Positions 49,078-57,752 are shown, counted from the stretch's first letter. The stretch is 64,000 bases of DNA from JBMNGN01 sp050949865 (GCA_050949865.1 JBMNGN010000004.1:186001-250000); one strand, 5' to 3'. A program made the numbers and translations. Notes: generated by a model from the sequence alone, not told the origin.

Positions 49078-49870
49078 GCTTATTGAGTTTCAAATTGAGC
49101 TATCTGCTACATAAATATTTTTAGCCAAAGAGCAATAAAATATAAGGCAACCGGATAATGTCCTATTATTTTCGCCCTCTCTGTTTTGCTATAAACAGGC
49201 AGGATATCCAGCAGTTCTGCTGTTTTTAAGGATAATCTGCTGCTCTATATTTCAAACGTCCAGATTGGTCAACCCTCTATGCTAGGTTGGCTGATCCCTT
49301 CAATAATCTTTATTAATAATTTCCTGGCCGGGCTTAATTATTTTAAAATGTGCCTGGCTAGAAAATATTGTTTTTATCTAATGCCCTAGTGCAAAAATTA
49401 TCAGTAAAATTCCTAGCAATTCCTCATGTTAAAATAAAACATGATAAAGGCCTGACCTTAAGCTCAAAAAAAGCCACCATATTAGGGTACGTTCACCTGA
49501 TATCTCAATTATTAACCAGTTACCGTAAAAAGTGCAAAAAACCTCATAATTAGAAATTAGCCGAATCAAAAATACACCGGTGTTGACTGCTGACCAATTC
49601 TCGGAAACCATTTAGACACTGTTTGTCCCGTCGGTAATGTTTAAATCTCCTTTATTTATCGCGTTTCCTCCCGATTACAATGAGAAGATTCAAACTTAAC
49701 GAATAGGAGCCTTAAAGATTATTCTTATTGTCACCTCCTCATAAGGCCAGAATTTGAATCCACCTATAGTTTGCGATCACAAACTAAATACTGCTAAGAT
49801 TTGTTGTTATGAATAATAGCGCTTACGGCCTTAAAACCTAGTGCTTTTTATTTTTCCTTTATTGCCCTAA

Positions 49871-49900
49871 ACAAATAGCACGGCCTATTTGTAGCCGTGC
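49871..49900. repeat. Two overlapping, mutually exclusive hairpins
   Basis: ACAAATAG (49871-49878) can pair with CTATTTGT (49885-49892). GCACGGC (49878-49884) can pair with GCCGTGC (49894-49900). Both stems are perfect, and each uses the other's loop, so only one can form at a time. Confidence 0.6.
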
Positions 49901-50041
49901 CTGCGAACGGAATGTTATATGCTCTACTGGAGTTACTGATTCACTCAATCGCAGCCCCTACAAATCAGGTATTTACCGGCCATATATTTTAGGGAATCAG
50001 TGGGTTGAAAGGTCTTTTTTATTACACTCCGATCGTGACTA

Positions 50042-50209
50042 TTAACTTTTACTAGCTCTTGGCCAAAGATCATCGCCTTTATTTTTCCTGTTTTCAAGCC
50101 ATATAGCAATTTTGGATATGTTTATAACTAAAAACACCACCAGCGATATCCACAGGGCTCCCTTTAACGCTAGCATTAAGAAGTTAACAGCACTTGTGCC
50201 TTCTTCCAC
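50042..50209 (-). CDS. Small single-span membrane protein, 55 residues
   Basis: This gene is too short for usual cut-offs. GTG at 50207-50209 follows a good GGAGGGAACAAAG site and reads 55 codons to TAA at 50042-50044. Residues about 8-35 form one membrane helix (LMLALKGALWISLVVFLVIN), followed by a positively charged tail (NRKNKGDD). I do not recognise it by sequence. Size, topology and position on the same strand as gcdA recall the small delta/gamma subunits of Na+-pumping decarboxylases, but the gene is over 1 kb upstream of gcdA and that link is only inference. Confidence 0.6.
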   Translation of the reverse strand: MEEGTSAVNFLMLALKGALWISLVVFLVINISKIAIWLENRKNKGDDLWPRASKS

Positions 50210-50320
50210 CTTTGTTCCCTCCTTACATTATATACTACTATGCAGTTTGGACAAGGAAAATCCTTCCTATCTTGCCAGAATTATACCAAATCAGTAACCC
50301 GTCATTTGCTGTATTTAACA

Positions 50321-50340
50321 TGCATTAATGTATTAATGCA
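50321..50340. promoter_or_regulatory. Perfect 20-bp palindrome, candidate operator
   Basis: TGCATTAATGTATTAATGCA is fully self-complementary. It lies 112 bases upstream of the small membrane-protein start and beyond the gltX terminator, where a promoter for that gene would be expected. Confidence 0.5.
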
Positions 50341-50482
50341 AAAAGCGTGCCAGCCTTGTAGGGCTGATATTCCACCCCTGCAACAGTTTTTATTGTCCGG
50401 TTGACAACACAACAGGTTGGTTAGCCGTACACATCCGGAATGCCCAATTTTCATACAATTTTTCCGTATTATCCCAGGCAAT

Positions 50483-50506
50483 AAAAAAGAGAGGCCTTCC
50501 CTCTCC
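50483..50506 (-). terminator. Rho-independent terminator after gltX
   Basis: On the minus strand GAGAGG pairs with CCTCTC around a five-base loop, and TTTTTT follows. It lies 26 bases beyond the gltX stop. Confidence 0.8.
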
Positions 50507-50531
50507 ATATTCAGTGTTTTATTAATAATTA

Positions 50532-51971
50532 TTACAGTGACATAGAGGCTCTAATCCGCTTACTGACTTCCTCTTTACCTAGTACAGCTATGAGATACGG
50601 CAGTTCCGGTCCGTGTATAGTTCCCGATAAAGCGCAACGCAGCGGCATGTAGACCTCTTTGGGTTTGAGTCGGAGTTGTTTTATTATTTCTTTGATACCC
50701 AGGCTGATGTCTTCCAGGGTCTCGTAAAGAGGCAGACGATCCGCAAATATACTAAGTACTTCCCTTACTCCCTCTCTTTTTAAGATCTCCAAGGCCTCCC
50801 CTTCATAAACCGGTGGGGCCAAAATCCTTCCCGCTTCTTCCTGGATGTCCTTTAAACAAACCAGGCGGTCCCTAACCGCTTCGACCAGTAATTTCAGCTG
50901 TTGTGAACTAAGATGGTTCACCTGCTCTTTATACTGAGATGACAATAAAAACGGCCGGCAAAGCCCTATTAGCTCTTCCGTGCTTAACTTCTTTATATAC
51001 TGCTGGTTAATCCAGTTAAGCTTATCCAGATCAAAAACAGCAGGGTTTTTAGCCAGCCGGTCAAGGCTGAATGCCTCGATAATCTGTTCTTTGGATAAAA
51101 TCTGTTCCTCCCCAGGCGGAGCCCATCCTAATAATGCTAGAAAATTTAACATGGCTTCGGGGAGGTATCCCATTTCCCGGTACTGCATAATTGAGGTTGC
51201 ACCGTGGCGTTTGCTCATCTTCTGCCGGTCTTCACCCAGGATAAGAGAAATATGGGCAAATTTTGGCCTTTTAAAATTTAAAGCGTCATACAGCATAAGC
51301 TGCCTGGGGGTGTTGGACAAATGCTCCTCTGCCCGGATGACATGGGTTATACCCATTAAGGCATCGTCAATAACCACGGCAAAATTATATACCGGCATAC
51401 CATCTGATTTGACTATAATAAAATCTCCAATTATGTCGCTTTCAAAGCTAACCCTGCCCCTTACCAAATCATCCACAATGTACAGCCTTTTGGGGGGCAC
51501 TTGAAACCGTATAGTAGGTCTTATCCCTTGCCTCATTTTTTCTTCTCTTTCTTCCGGACTGAGGCTACGACACCTTCCCAGGTATCGCGGAGTCTGCCCG
51601 GCCGCGGATAAGGTTTTGCGTTCTTCCTCCAGTTCCTCTTCAGAACAGAAGCAATAATAGGCGTGTCCCGAAGCAAATAGTTTTTGTACATATTCCTGGT
51701 ATATGTTTAGTCTTTCTGTCTGCCGATAGGCGGACGAATTGTGGGATACCCCAATACCTTCTGTCCAGGTAATCCCTAGCCATTTTAAGGATTGGATAAT
51801 CTCTTCCTCATATTTAACCCGGGACCTTTCCAAATCCGTGTCTTCAATTCTTAATACCATTTCGCCTGCTTCCTTGGCCGCGAAAAAGTAATTAAATAAA
51901 GCCGAACGGGCACCCCCGATATGCAGTGGACCTGTTGGGCTAGGGGCAAACCTTACTTTCACTTTACTCAT
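50532..51971 (-). CDS. gltX: Glutamyl-tRNA synthetase
   Basis: The 479-residue class I synthetase has the HIGH-type motif [18 protein letters not shown] and the KMSKR loop QKMSKRHGA. The C-terminal anticodon-binding region is all-helical. It charges tRNA-Glu; in organisms without GlnRS it also charges tRNA-Gln for GatCAB. I chose ATG 51971 because AAGGAGAGGAATAGA precedes it; the longer frame includes this site. It ends the mcsA-to-gltX block. Confidence 0.96.
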   Translation of the reverse strand: MSKVKVRFAPSPTGPLHIGGARSALFNYFFAAKEAGEMVLRIEDTDLERSRVKYEEEIIQSLKWLGITWTEGIGVSHNSSAYRQTERLNIYQEYVQKLFASGHAYYCFCSEEELEEERKTLSAAGQTPRYLGRCRSLSPEEREEKMRQGIRPTIRFQVPPKRLYIVDDLVRGRVSFESDIIGDFIIVKSDGMPVYNFAVVIDDALMGITHVIRAEEHLSNTPRQLMLYDALNFKRPKFAHISLILGEDRQKMSKRHGATSIMQYREMGYLPEAMLNFLALLGWAPPGEEQILSKEQIIEAFSLDRLAKNPAVFDLDKLNWINQQYIKKLSTEELIGLCRPFLLSSQYKEQVNHLSSQQLKLLVEAVRDRLVCLKDIQEEAGRILAPPVYEGEALEILKREGVREVLSIFADRLPLYETLEDISLGIKEIIKQLRLKPKEVYMPLRCALSGTIHGPELPYLIAVLGKEEVSKRIRASMSL

Positions 51972-52009
51972 TCTATTCCTCTCCTTACCATACAATGTTT
52001 AGTAAGCTT

Positions 52010-52912
52010 TTAGGATATGGCATTTTGTATTGAGACCAAGAGATTGCGCATAGCGCTTAAAAGCTGGTTAAAAATACTTGCTATTTCACTGCCGCTGTTT
52101 TTAATTTCTGCAACGTTCCTGCTTAGACCCTTCAACTGCTGGTTTAGGCCATCGATACTAAGGTTAATATGGCGGTACTGCTGCATAAGTTTAACTATTC
52201 GGTCGACTTCTTCCTGGGACAAATTAACATTTACGTCCGCACTCACCTCAAGTACAATCTTTTTGATCTCTTGAGGGTCGCTAGTGCCTTTTTCCACCAC
52301 CTGACGTTTAGCCTCATAAATTATCTTTTCGGCATTGGTTTTGCCCAGTTTTTTCCCCAGTTTAGAAACCTCTGCTATTTCCAGGTGAGCTGTCTGCTTA
52401 GCTTCTTCATCCAGCCTTTCTCCGCTGGCCGACTCGAAGGCCTTTAAAATCCCAGTTAAAGCTGCGGTTCCTGAAACCTTAAACGGGGCGGTTACAACGA
52501 CCCTGGCATTCTCAATTCCTGCGGTAGATAAGGCATTAGCATACATGAATGGTGTAATATCAGTAATATTGTTGGTTTTCACTTCAATGCCTTTGCTCTG
52601 GTTGAACAACTCGCAGTAAACGGAAGAAATGGCTTTGGTCCCGATAAGGCTTTCGTCAACTAATCCTTCCAGGTACCGCCTTTCCTCCTGGTTGCTTACG
52701 GTGATATAAGTCAATTCTTTTCCCCTGGTTGAAGGACTAAGATAATCAAGGACCATCTTCTTTTGCTCGTCAGTCAGGTCCTGACCCAGGCTTATTACCA
52801 CTTTCCCCTCCTGTGTACTGCTGCCCGTGCTTATTGTTGTGCCCTTCGAATATACTGCTCCAATTAGGATAACCAATCCGAATACTAACAGTAAACTCCG
52901 GTATCGCACCAT
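52010..52912 (-). CDS. DUF1002 secreted protein
   Basis: The 300-residue protein has an N-terminal signal or anchor (YRSLLLVFGLVILIGAVYS). A DUF1002-type region follows (VISLGQDLTDEQKKMVLDYL, GIENARVVVTAPFKVSGTAALTG), then a helical C-terminal half (about 185-300). Family members are exported Firmicute proteins of unknown role. ATG follows AAGGGGGTAACAAA. It lies between ispF and gltX on the same strand. Confidence 0.8.
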   Translation of the reverse strand: MVRYRSLLLVFGLVILIGAVYSKGTTISTGSSTQEGKVVISLGQDLTDEQKKMVLDYLSPSTRGKELTYITVSNQEERRYLEGLVDESLIGTKAISSVYCELFNQSKGIEVKTNNITDITPFMYANALSTAGIENARVVVTAPFKVSGTAALTGILKAFESASGERLDEEAKQTAHLEIAEVSKLGKKLGKTNAEKIIYEAKRQVVEKGTSDPQEIKKIVLEVSADVNVNLSQEEVDRIVKLMQQYRHINLSIDGLNQQLKGLSRNVAEIKNSGSEIASIFNQLLSAMRNLLVSIQNAIS

Positions 52913-52997
52913 TTTGTTACCCCCTTTTCCCGCTAGTTTTCCACGGTTAAGGGATAAATATTACCTGGTAGATCAGGGGGGCGAACCTGGTCTATTG

Positions 52998-53465
52998 CTA
53001 ATCGATCAATGCCACTGCATAGGCTGAAATTCCCTGTTCCTGGCCTTCAAAGCCCAGGTGTTCGGTGGTGGTAGCCTTAACGTTAATCTGACTCAAAGGT
53101 AGATTTAGAGCTTGTGAAATGTTGGATTCCATATCTTTTATGTAAGGGGAAAGCCGGGGGGCTTGGGCAACAATCACCCCGTCGATATTGATCACCCTAT
53201 ATCCTCTTTCACCCAATATTTGTCCGACTTTCTTAAGCAGTAATAAACTCTCGATACCCTTATACGTATCATCACTGTCAGGAAAGTGCCGCCCAATATC
53301 CCCTAGGGATGCTGCCCCAAGAAGGGCATCGCAAATCGCGTGCACTAACACATCAGCATCAGAATGCCCCAGGAGGCCCTTGTTATGCTCTATATCCACT
53401 CCCCCCAGGATCAATTTTCTCCCTTCAACCAGGCGATGAGCATCATACCCTATACCTACTCGCAA
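52998..53465 (-). CDS. ispF: 2-C-methyl-D-erythritol 2,4-cyclodiphosphate synthase
   Basis: The 155-residue MEP-pathway enzyme has GIGYDAHRLVEGRKLILGG, GHSDADVLVHAICDALLGAA (metal His/Asp), GDIGRHFPDSD and the C-terminal KATTTEHLGFEGQEQGI. It cyclises CDP-ME 2-phosphate to MEcPP. TTG follows GGAGGAATTCGG. It sits just after ispD. Confidence 0.97.
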   Translation of the reverse strand: MRVGIGYDAHRLVEGRKLILGGVDIEHNKGLLGHSDADVLVHAICDALLGAASLGDIGRHFPDSDDTYKGIESLLLLKKVGQILGERGYRVINIDGVIVAQAPRLSPYIKDMESNISQALNLPLSQINVKATTTEHLGFEGQEQGISAYAVALID

Positions 53466-53502
53466 CCGAATTCCTCCAATCGGAGACTCTTTACGAACTT
53501 AA

Positions 53503-54231
53503 TCAAGAAACTCCACTATCAATAATCAGTCCCCTGCTTATTAAGTCATCAGCTATTTCCCTGGCGTAACTGAGATCCTCCGGAGTAGTTATTTTAATAT
53601 TCCTGTAGTCCCCTGGTACAATTTTAACCTTACCTACATACTTCTCATATATTGAAGCGTCATCAGTAGCCGCAAACTGCTCTTCCACCGCTTTTTGATA
53701 AGCCTTTATAAGATATTCCAGACGAAACACCTGGGGGGTCTGAACAAAAAATATCCTGGATCGATCCAGGGTTTTGCTCACAAAACCCTCATTATCTACC
53801 AGTTTAACCGTATCTTTGACCGGAACTCCAGGGATTGCGGAATCCCATTGGGCAGCAGTACTAACTAGCTTTGTCAGCAGCTGGTCGGTAATAAAGGGCC
53901 GGGCTCCGTCGTGGACAGCTATCAGCCCGGTTGACTGCTCTAAGGAGTTCAACCCTGCCCACACCGAATCCTGCCGTTCAGCTCCGCCGGCGATAACCTT
54001 CCTTACCTTCTTATAGCCATATCTTTCAACTATTTCTTTCTGGCAGAAACCAATTTCCGACTCTTTTACTACTACCAGAACATTGTTGACCAGAGGGGAA
54101 TGTTCAAATACCTCCAGGCAATAGCTTAAGATCGGCCTGGAACGAAGGGTAAGGTATTGCTTGTTAATACCTTTATTCATTCTTTTACCTGACCCAGCAG
54201 CTGCTACTATGACATTGAGGGTATCAACCAA
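53503..54231 (-). CDS. ispD: 2-C-methyl-D-erythritol 4-phosphate cytidylyltransferase
   Basis: The 242-residue enzyme has the CTP-binding loop VAAAGSGKRMNKGINKQYL, VHDGARPFI and the C-terminal KITTPEDLSYA. It forms CDP-ME in isoprenoid synthesis. The TTG start overlaps the end of yacL by 8 bases, and GAGGTG inside the yacL end serves as ribosome site. Confidence 0.96.
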   Translation of the reverse strand: MVDTLNVIVAAAGSGKRMNKGINKQYLTLRSRPILSYCLEVFEHSPLVNNVLVVVKESEIGFCQKEIVERYGYKKVRKVIAGGAERQDSVWAGLNSLEQSTGLIAVHDGARPFITDQLLTKLVSTAAQWDSAIPGVPVKDTVKLVDNEGFVSKTLDRSRIFFVQTPQVFRLEYLIKAYQKAVEEQFAATDDASIYEKYVGKVKIVPGDYRNIKITTPEDLSYAREIADDLISRGLIIDSGVS

Positions 54232-55318
54232 ACATTTTCACCTCTTGTACATCATGGAAAGAACTCAGGTCAGGGTGGTTATCGTCCTTAATCTTCCGGG
54301 TAAAAATCATTCTGCCTGCTGCGGTTTGGAATACGCTGGTCACCATAACATCCAGCTCTTTACCTATTTCGTCATAAGCATCTTCGACGACCACCATTGT
54401 GCCATCTTCCAGGTAACCTACCCCCTGCCCGCTCTCCTTACCTTCTTTAATAATGTTGATATGCATTGTCTCCCCTGGATAAACTACTATTTTAACCGCA
54501 TTGGTGAGTTCGTTGATATTCAACACTTTTATGCCCTGAAGTTCAGCAACCTTGTTTAGATTATAGTCGTTAGTAATTATACTGGCATTAAGCTGCTTGC
54601 ATAGCTTAATAAGTTTACTGTCAACCTCTTTTTCTCCAACGATATCGGAATCAATTATATCAATTTTAATCTTCGGATGTTTTTGCATCTTAGCCAACAA
54701 CTCTAACCCCCGGCGGCCCTTATTTCTTCGGATATGGTCGGAGGAATCAGCAATATGTTGCAACTCCTCTATTACAGCGGTGGGGACCAGCAATGAACCT
54801 TCCAGAAAATTACTGACACATACATCATATATCCGTCCATCAATTATAGCACTAGTATCAAGGATTTTCTTCCCATTATCTGTATTATCTACCGCAAAAT
54901 TTCCCTTGGTCGGAAACAATCCCAGCATATCGACTCCCCGGCGCACGCCTATACTCAGCCCCAGGTAGCCACAAAAAATAAAAATCCCCAGAGTAAGATA
55001 AGGTCCAAGACCCTTTATTACAGACAAGGGAAAACTGCTTAAAACCCCAATCAAAGTTCCCACAACCAGTCCTCCGGCACCACCCAGCAAAACTTCAATC
55101 GAAGTACTTTCAATTAACAGATTAAGATGTTCTATGCTCTTTTTAATAAATACAATCGATACCCTGACTAGAAAAAAAGTAACCAGTATTATTGATAGGG
55201 CCATAATTATTTTGCCGATCAAACTGACCGTAGCCAAATTATTTATTGCCATAGGAATGCTGGTTCCCATAACCAGTGCTAATATTGATATTTTGGGAAT
55301 TGTTTGCTTTATATGCAT
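54224..55318 (-). CDS. yacL: PIN/TRAM-domain membrane protein (YacL family)
   Basis: The 364-residue protein has four N-terminal membrane helices (to about residue 120). A PIN nuclease domain follows (KILDTSAIIDGRIYDVC, RRGLELLAKM, SIITNDYNLNKVAELQGI) with acidic metal residues, then a C-terminal TRAM RNA-binding domain (about 285-345, EGKESGQGVGYLEDGTMVVVEDA). It is probably a membrane-linked RNase; the substrate is unknown. ATG follows GGAGGTGAATAAAAA. Its position between disA and ispD is conserved, although here a plus-strand cassette intervenes. Confidence 0.93.
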   Translation of the reverse strand: MHIKQTIPKISILALVMGTSIPMAINNLATVSLIGKIIMALSIILVTFFLVRVSIVFIKKSIEHLNLLIESTSIEVLLGGAGGLVVGTLIGVLSSFPLSVIKGLGPYLTLGIFIFCGYLGLSIGVRRGVDMLGLFPTKGNFAVDNTDNGKKILDTSAIIDGRIYDVCVSNFLEGSLLVPTAVIEELQHIADSSDHIRRNKGRRGLELLAKMQKHPKIKIDIIDSDIVGEKEVDSKLIKLCKQLNASIITNDYNLNKVAELQGIKVLNINELTNAVKIVVYPGETMHINIIKEGKESGQGVGYLEDGTMVVVEDAYDEIGKELDVMVTSVFQTAAGRMIFTRKIKDDNHPDLSSFHDVQEVKMFG

Positions 55319-55491
55319 TTTTTATTCACCTCCTATATTTATTCTTCTATTGGAAGACAATAATTATACACCAAATTCCAAAACCACATCAAGGAGCAAG
55401 CCCGCCTTACTGCTTACAATTGACAAAGCTCTTGACCAAACGATATAATTATGAAAATCACAAACACAAATGAAGGAGGCAAGTCTTCGTT

Positions 55492-55890
55492 ATGAAGGAC
55501 TTGATTTGTGATGAGTTTCAGAATGCTGTGGGTGACCTTCTGATAAGGCATTATAGCATTTTAGATATCCTATCCAAGCTTTCTGAATCCAGCAGCCGTG
55601 TTAATAGGGCAGTTGTAAAGGCAGTAACCGACTGCGGCTGTATAAAAATTCAAGCCGAGAAGATGCAAATACCGGATAGTATTAATTCCTATATTGAACT
55701 ACGTAATTGCCTGGATGATCATTTAAGAGGCGAGTTATGTTCCAACTGTCAGGATATTATTTATAATGAACTGGGAAAAATGTTTTTTTATTCTGCGGCC
55801 CTCTGCAATTGTATTGATATTAGTCTTTACGATGTATTTATCAAGGAATATAAAAAGGTCTCAACCCTGGGAATATTTAATCTGACTTAA
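55492..55890 (+). CDS. Conserved Firmicute protein of unknown function
   Basis: The 132-residue, mainly helical soluble protein starts MKDLICDEFQNAVGDLLIRH and contains SILDILSKLSESSSRVNRAVVKAVTDCGC split over the first half. It also has a CSNC pair near residue 83 and ends KKVSTLGIFNLT. The four Cys in two groups could bind metal. I recall similar proteins in many clostridia but no function; a MazG-like helical fold is conceivable. ATG follows GAAGGAGGCAAGTCTTCGTT. It has its own terminator at 55934-55976. Confidence 0.75.
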   Translation: MKDLICDEFQNAVGDLLIRHYSILDILSKLSESSSRVNRAVVKAVTDCGCIKIQAEKMQIPDSINSYIELRNCLDDHLRGELCSNCQDIIYNELGKMFFYSAALCNCIDISLYDVFIKEYKKVSTLGIFNLT

Positions 55891-55933
55891 ATACTTACAA
55901 ATAAAAATAACCCCGTGAAATATTATCTAAACT

Positions 55934-55976
55934 AATAAAGGGACAGTCCTGAATAATCAAGGCTTGTCCCTTTATT
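55934..55976 (+). terminator. Terminator hairpin after the conserved unknown gene
   Basis: AATAAAGGGACA pairs perfectly with TGTCCCTTTATT (12 bp) around a 19-base loop. It separates the unknown gene from the ars genes. Confidence 0.65.
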
Positions 55977-56105
55977 TACATATAAACGATATGTTAATAA
56001 TTACAGACTGCCGAAAAAGTCCATTTGTCTTAAATTAGAAAATCTTTACTAATTGTCATATATAGTAACACTAGTACCAGTTTATCCAATAAGAAACCAG
56101 TAGTA

Positions 56106-56133
56106 TTGACAAATGCTTTTATAGGTATAGTAT
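56106..56133 (+). promoter_or_regulatory. arsR promoter
   Basis: A consensus -35 TTGACA at 56106-56111 is followed by TATAGTAT (56126-56133), from which the -10 is drawn; the spacer is 14-16 bases depending on the hexamer. The -10 end abuts the operator palindrome. Confidence 0.6.
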
Positions 56134-56157
56134 ATGAGTATAAGTGCATATACTCAT
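56134..56157. promoter_or_regulatory. ArsR operator palindrome over the arsR start
   Basis: ATGAGTATA and TATACTCAT are perfect 9-bp inverted arms with a 6-bp spacer. They cover both possible arsR start codons and lie right behind the -10, as expected for autorepression by an ArsR dimer. Confidence 0.75.
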
Positions 56158-56503
56158 GGGCGATGATAAATTGGAACTGATAGTGATACTCAAAGCTGTG
56201 GCTGATGAAACCAGATTAAGAATGCTGAGCTTGTTAAAAGACCAGGAATTATGTGTGTGTGAAATCGAGGAGGTTTTAGGCATACAGCAGTCCAATGCTT
56301 CCCGGCACCTGGATAAACTCCGGAACGCCAGACTAGTCTGTTCGGAGAAGAAAGCCCAATGGGTATATTACCGGATTAATGAAGAAACTCTACAGCATTA
56401 TCCTTTCCTAAGAATGATAATTAAGGAAGAAGCCAGTAAAATCCCATGCTGTCAGCAGGATACCCTGCGGCTCAAGAACGCCAAAGGCTGTGAAAATTGC
56501 TGA
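56144..56503 (+). CDS. arsR: ArsR-family arsenite-responsive repressor
   Basis: The protein has up to 119 residues. It has the winged helix (LKAVADETRLRMLSLL, then EIEEVLGIQQSNASRHLDKL) and the inducer motif ELCVCEI, whose Cys pair binds As(III)/Sb(III) in ArsR. More Cys lie near the C-terminus (CC at about 105 and CENC at the end). The start is GTG 56144 or ATG 56156; neither has a ribosome site, and the promoter suggests a near-leaderless mRNA. It is the first gene of the arsR-acr3-arsM run. Confidence 0.9.
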   Translation: MHILMGDDKLELIVILKAVADETRLRMLSLLKDQELCVCEIEEVLGIQQSNASRHLDKLRNARLVCSEKKAQWVYYRINEETLQHYPFLRMIIKEEASKIPCCQQDTLRLKNAKGCENC

Positions 56504-56563
56504 GCGTTCAGGAATAACTGTGCTGAATCATATCCAGACTTTAGAAAAAGAGGTGTTGTTATT

Positions 56564-56730
56564 TTGACAGACTCAATAGCAGCAAAACTATCGTTTCTGG
56601 ACGATACCTTACCCTATGGATTTTCCTAGCTATGTTCCTGGGGGTAGGATTAGGTTATGTTCTGCCTGGATTTGCCGGGTTCCTGGACAGTTTATCCGGA
56701 AGAAGTATTTTAATTCAGGTTCAGCCGTAA
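56564..56730 (+). pseudogene. acr3: Truncated, frameshifted acr3 arsenite efflux gene
   Basis: A TTG start with GAGGTG ahead reads [14 protein letters not shown] one-base loss then shifts the frame. In the next frame it continues [19 protein letters not shown] and [13 protein letters not shown], the characteristic N-terminus of Acr3 permeases. It ends after about 50 residues at TAA 56728-56730. Acr3 is about 350 residues with ten helices, so more than 80 percent is missing. The cell therefore lacks efflux from this locus, although another copy may exist elsewhere. Confidence 0.75.
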
Positions 56731-56759
56731 ATACTAAATAATTAATGGAGGAAGATACT

Positions 56760-57566
56760 ATGGAAAATGTTCGCAAGGAAGTGCAGAAACACTATGGGAA
56801 GATAGCCCGGCAGATAAGTACGGGAGGGCAGGGGTGTTGCTGTGGCCCCAGCAGTTCCTGCTGCAGCACCATCACCCGCATAGACATCAATTATAACAAT
56901 GAAGACCTGTCCGCTTTGCCAACCGAAGCGCTCAAGGCCTCTCTGGGCTGTGCCAATCCCCATGCTCTGGCCGGATTAAGGGAAGGGGAGACCGTACTGG
57001 ATCTGGGCAGCGGCGGAGGTATTGATGTCCTGGTAGCCTCCCGATATGTAGGGCCGACCGGTAAAGTTTATGGTCTGGATATGACTGATGAGATGCTGGC
57101 TCTAGCCAATAGCAACAAGGAACGTATCGGAGCAGCCAATGTGGAATTTCTGAAGGGCTATATTGAGGAAATACCCCTGCCGGATGAAAGTGTTGATGTA
57201 GTAATGTCCAACTGTGTAATCAATCTCAGCGGTGATAAAGGCAAGGTTATGAGTGAGATATACCGCATCTTAAAACCCGGGGGCAGATTAGCCATTGCCG
57301 ACATAGTATCTACCCGGGAAGTGCCCGCAGAGATTCGGCAGATCACTTCCCTGTGGGTATCCTGTATTGCCGGAAACCTGAGCGTGCAGGAGTATGAAGA
57401 ACTGCTGACTCAGGCCGGCTTTAAGCAGATCAGCGTCACTCCGGAAAACTATTATACTCGGGAAGTATTGCAGGGATTGGGCGCCGATAAAACCAGCTTA
57501 ACTGAAGCCCAGTGGGAAATGGCTGATGCTGCCTTCGCCGGCGCTCTAATAAAAGCGGTCAAATAG
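56760..57566 (+). CDS. arsM: Arsenite S-adenosylmethionine methyltransferase
   Basis: The 268-residue class I methyltransferase has the SAM motif VLDLGSGGGIDVLVAS (about 79-94). It has a Cys-rich N-terminus (GCCCGPSSSCC, 25-35) and the conserved arsenic-binding Cys64 (LGCANPHAL), Cys152 (SNCVINL) and Cys202 (WVSCIAGN). All are intact, so it should methylate As(III). ATG 56760 follows GGAGGAAGATACT; an ATG five codons earlier is part of that site. It is 29 bases after the acr3 remnant and co-transcribed with arsR. Confidence 0.93.
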   Translation: MENVRKEVQKHYGKIARQISTGGQGCCCGPSSSCCSTITRIDINYNNEDLSALPTEALKASLGCANPHALAGLREGETVLDLGSGGGIDVLVASRYVGPTGKVYGLDMTDEMLALANSNKERIGAANVEFLKGYIEEIPLPDESVDVVMSNCVINLSGDKGKVMSEIYRILKPGGRLAIADIVSTREVPAEIRQITSLWVSCIAGNLSVQEYEELLTQAGFKQISVTPENYYTREVLQGLGADKTSLTEAQWEMADAAFAGALIKAVK

Positions 57567-57701
57567 CGTTTTCTGTTGTTAGGAGTAATAATTTCTCTAC
57601 TCTCAACCTTATTCACCAATTGCCAAACATCTGTTCTATTCTTAATATAATGTTTACTAAATCAATTCAATATTGTTAGGGTGTATATTAAGTGGAAAAA
57701 A

Positions 57702-57752
57702 ATAATAGAGACTACATAAAATACTATGCAGTCTATCTATTATCATAGTCTA
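57702..57752. terminator. Possible bidirectional terminator between arsM and disA
   Basis: An AT-rich imperfect stem (ATAATAGA and GACT pairing with AGTC and TATCTATTAT, with a bulge) lies between the convergent arsM and disA ends. The pairing is imperfect and the call is weak. Confidence 0.3.

Larger units (their letters stand above)
48980..50041. other. Gene-poor stretch upstream of gcdA
   Basis: About 1.06 kb contains no gene I can support. It holds the gcdA leader with a palindrome (49064-49077), a small ATAGCCA/TGGCTAT hairpin (49025-49051) and a pair of overlapping alternative hairpins (49871-49900). Near 49735 there are a few ribosome-site-like AGGAGG sequences on the minus strand without a following open frame. 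The composition suggests decayed coding sequence. Confidence 0.5.
50210..50531. other. Intergenic stretch between gltX and the small membrane gene
   Basis: It contains the gltX terminator (50483-50506), a 20-bp perfect palindrome (50321-50340) and a short CAGCC/GGGCTG hairpin near 50352. I see no supported gene; the 68-codon minus-strand frame here has no ribosome site and overlaps the terminator. Confidence 0.6.

Noticed and set aside
49368..49553. 61-codon plus-strand frame in the gene-poor region
   Set aside because: It has a weak start context, no recognisable domain and low-complexity residues; a minus-strand frame overlaps it equally well.
50302..50508. 68-codon minus-strand frame downstream of gltX
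   Set aside because: It begins inside the gltX terminator and has no ribosome site or recognisable protein features.
51972..52009. T-box leader for gltX
   Set aside because: The gap to the upstream gene is only about 38 bases, too short for a T-box, and no conserved T-box sequence is present.
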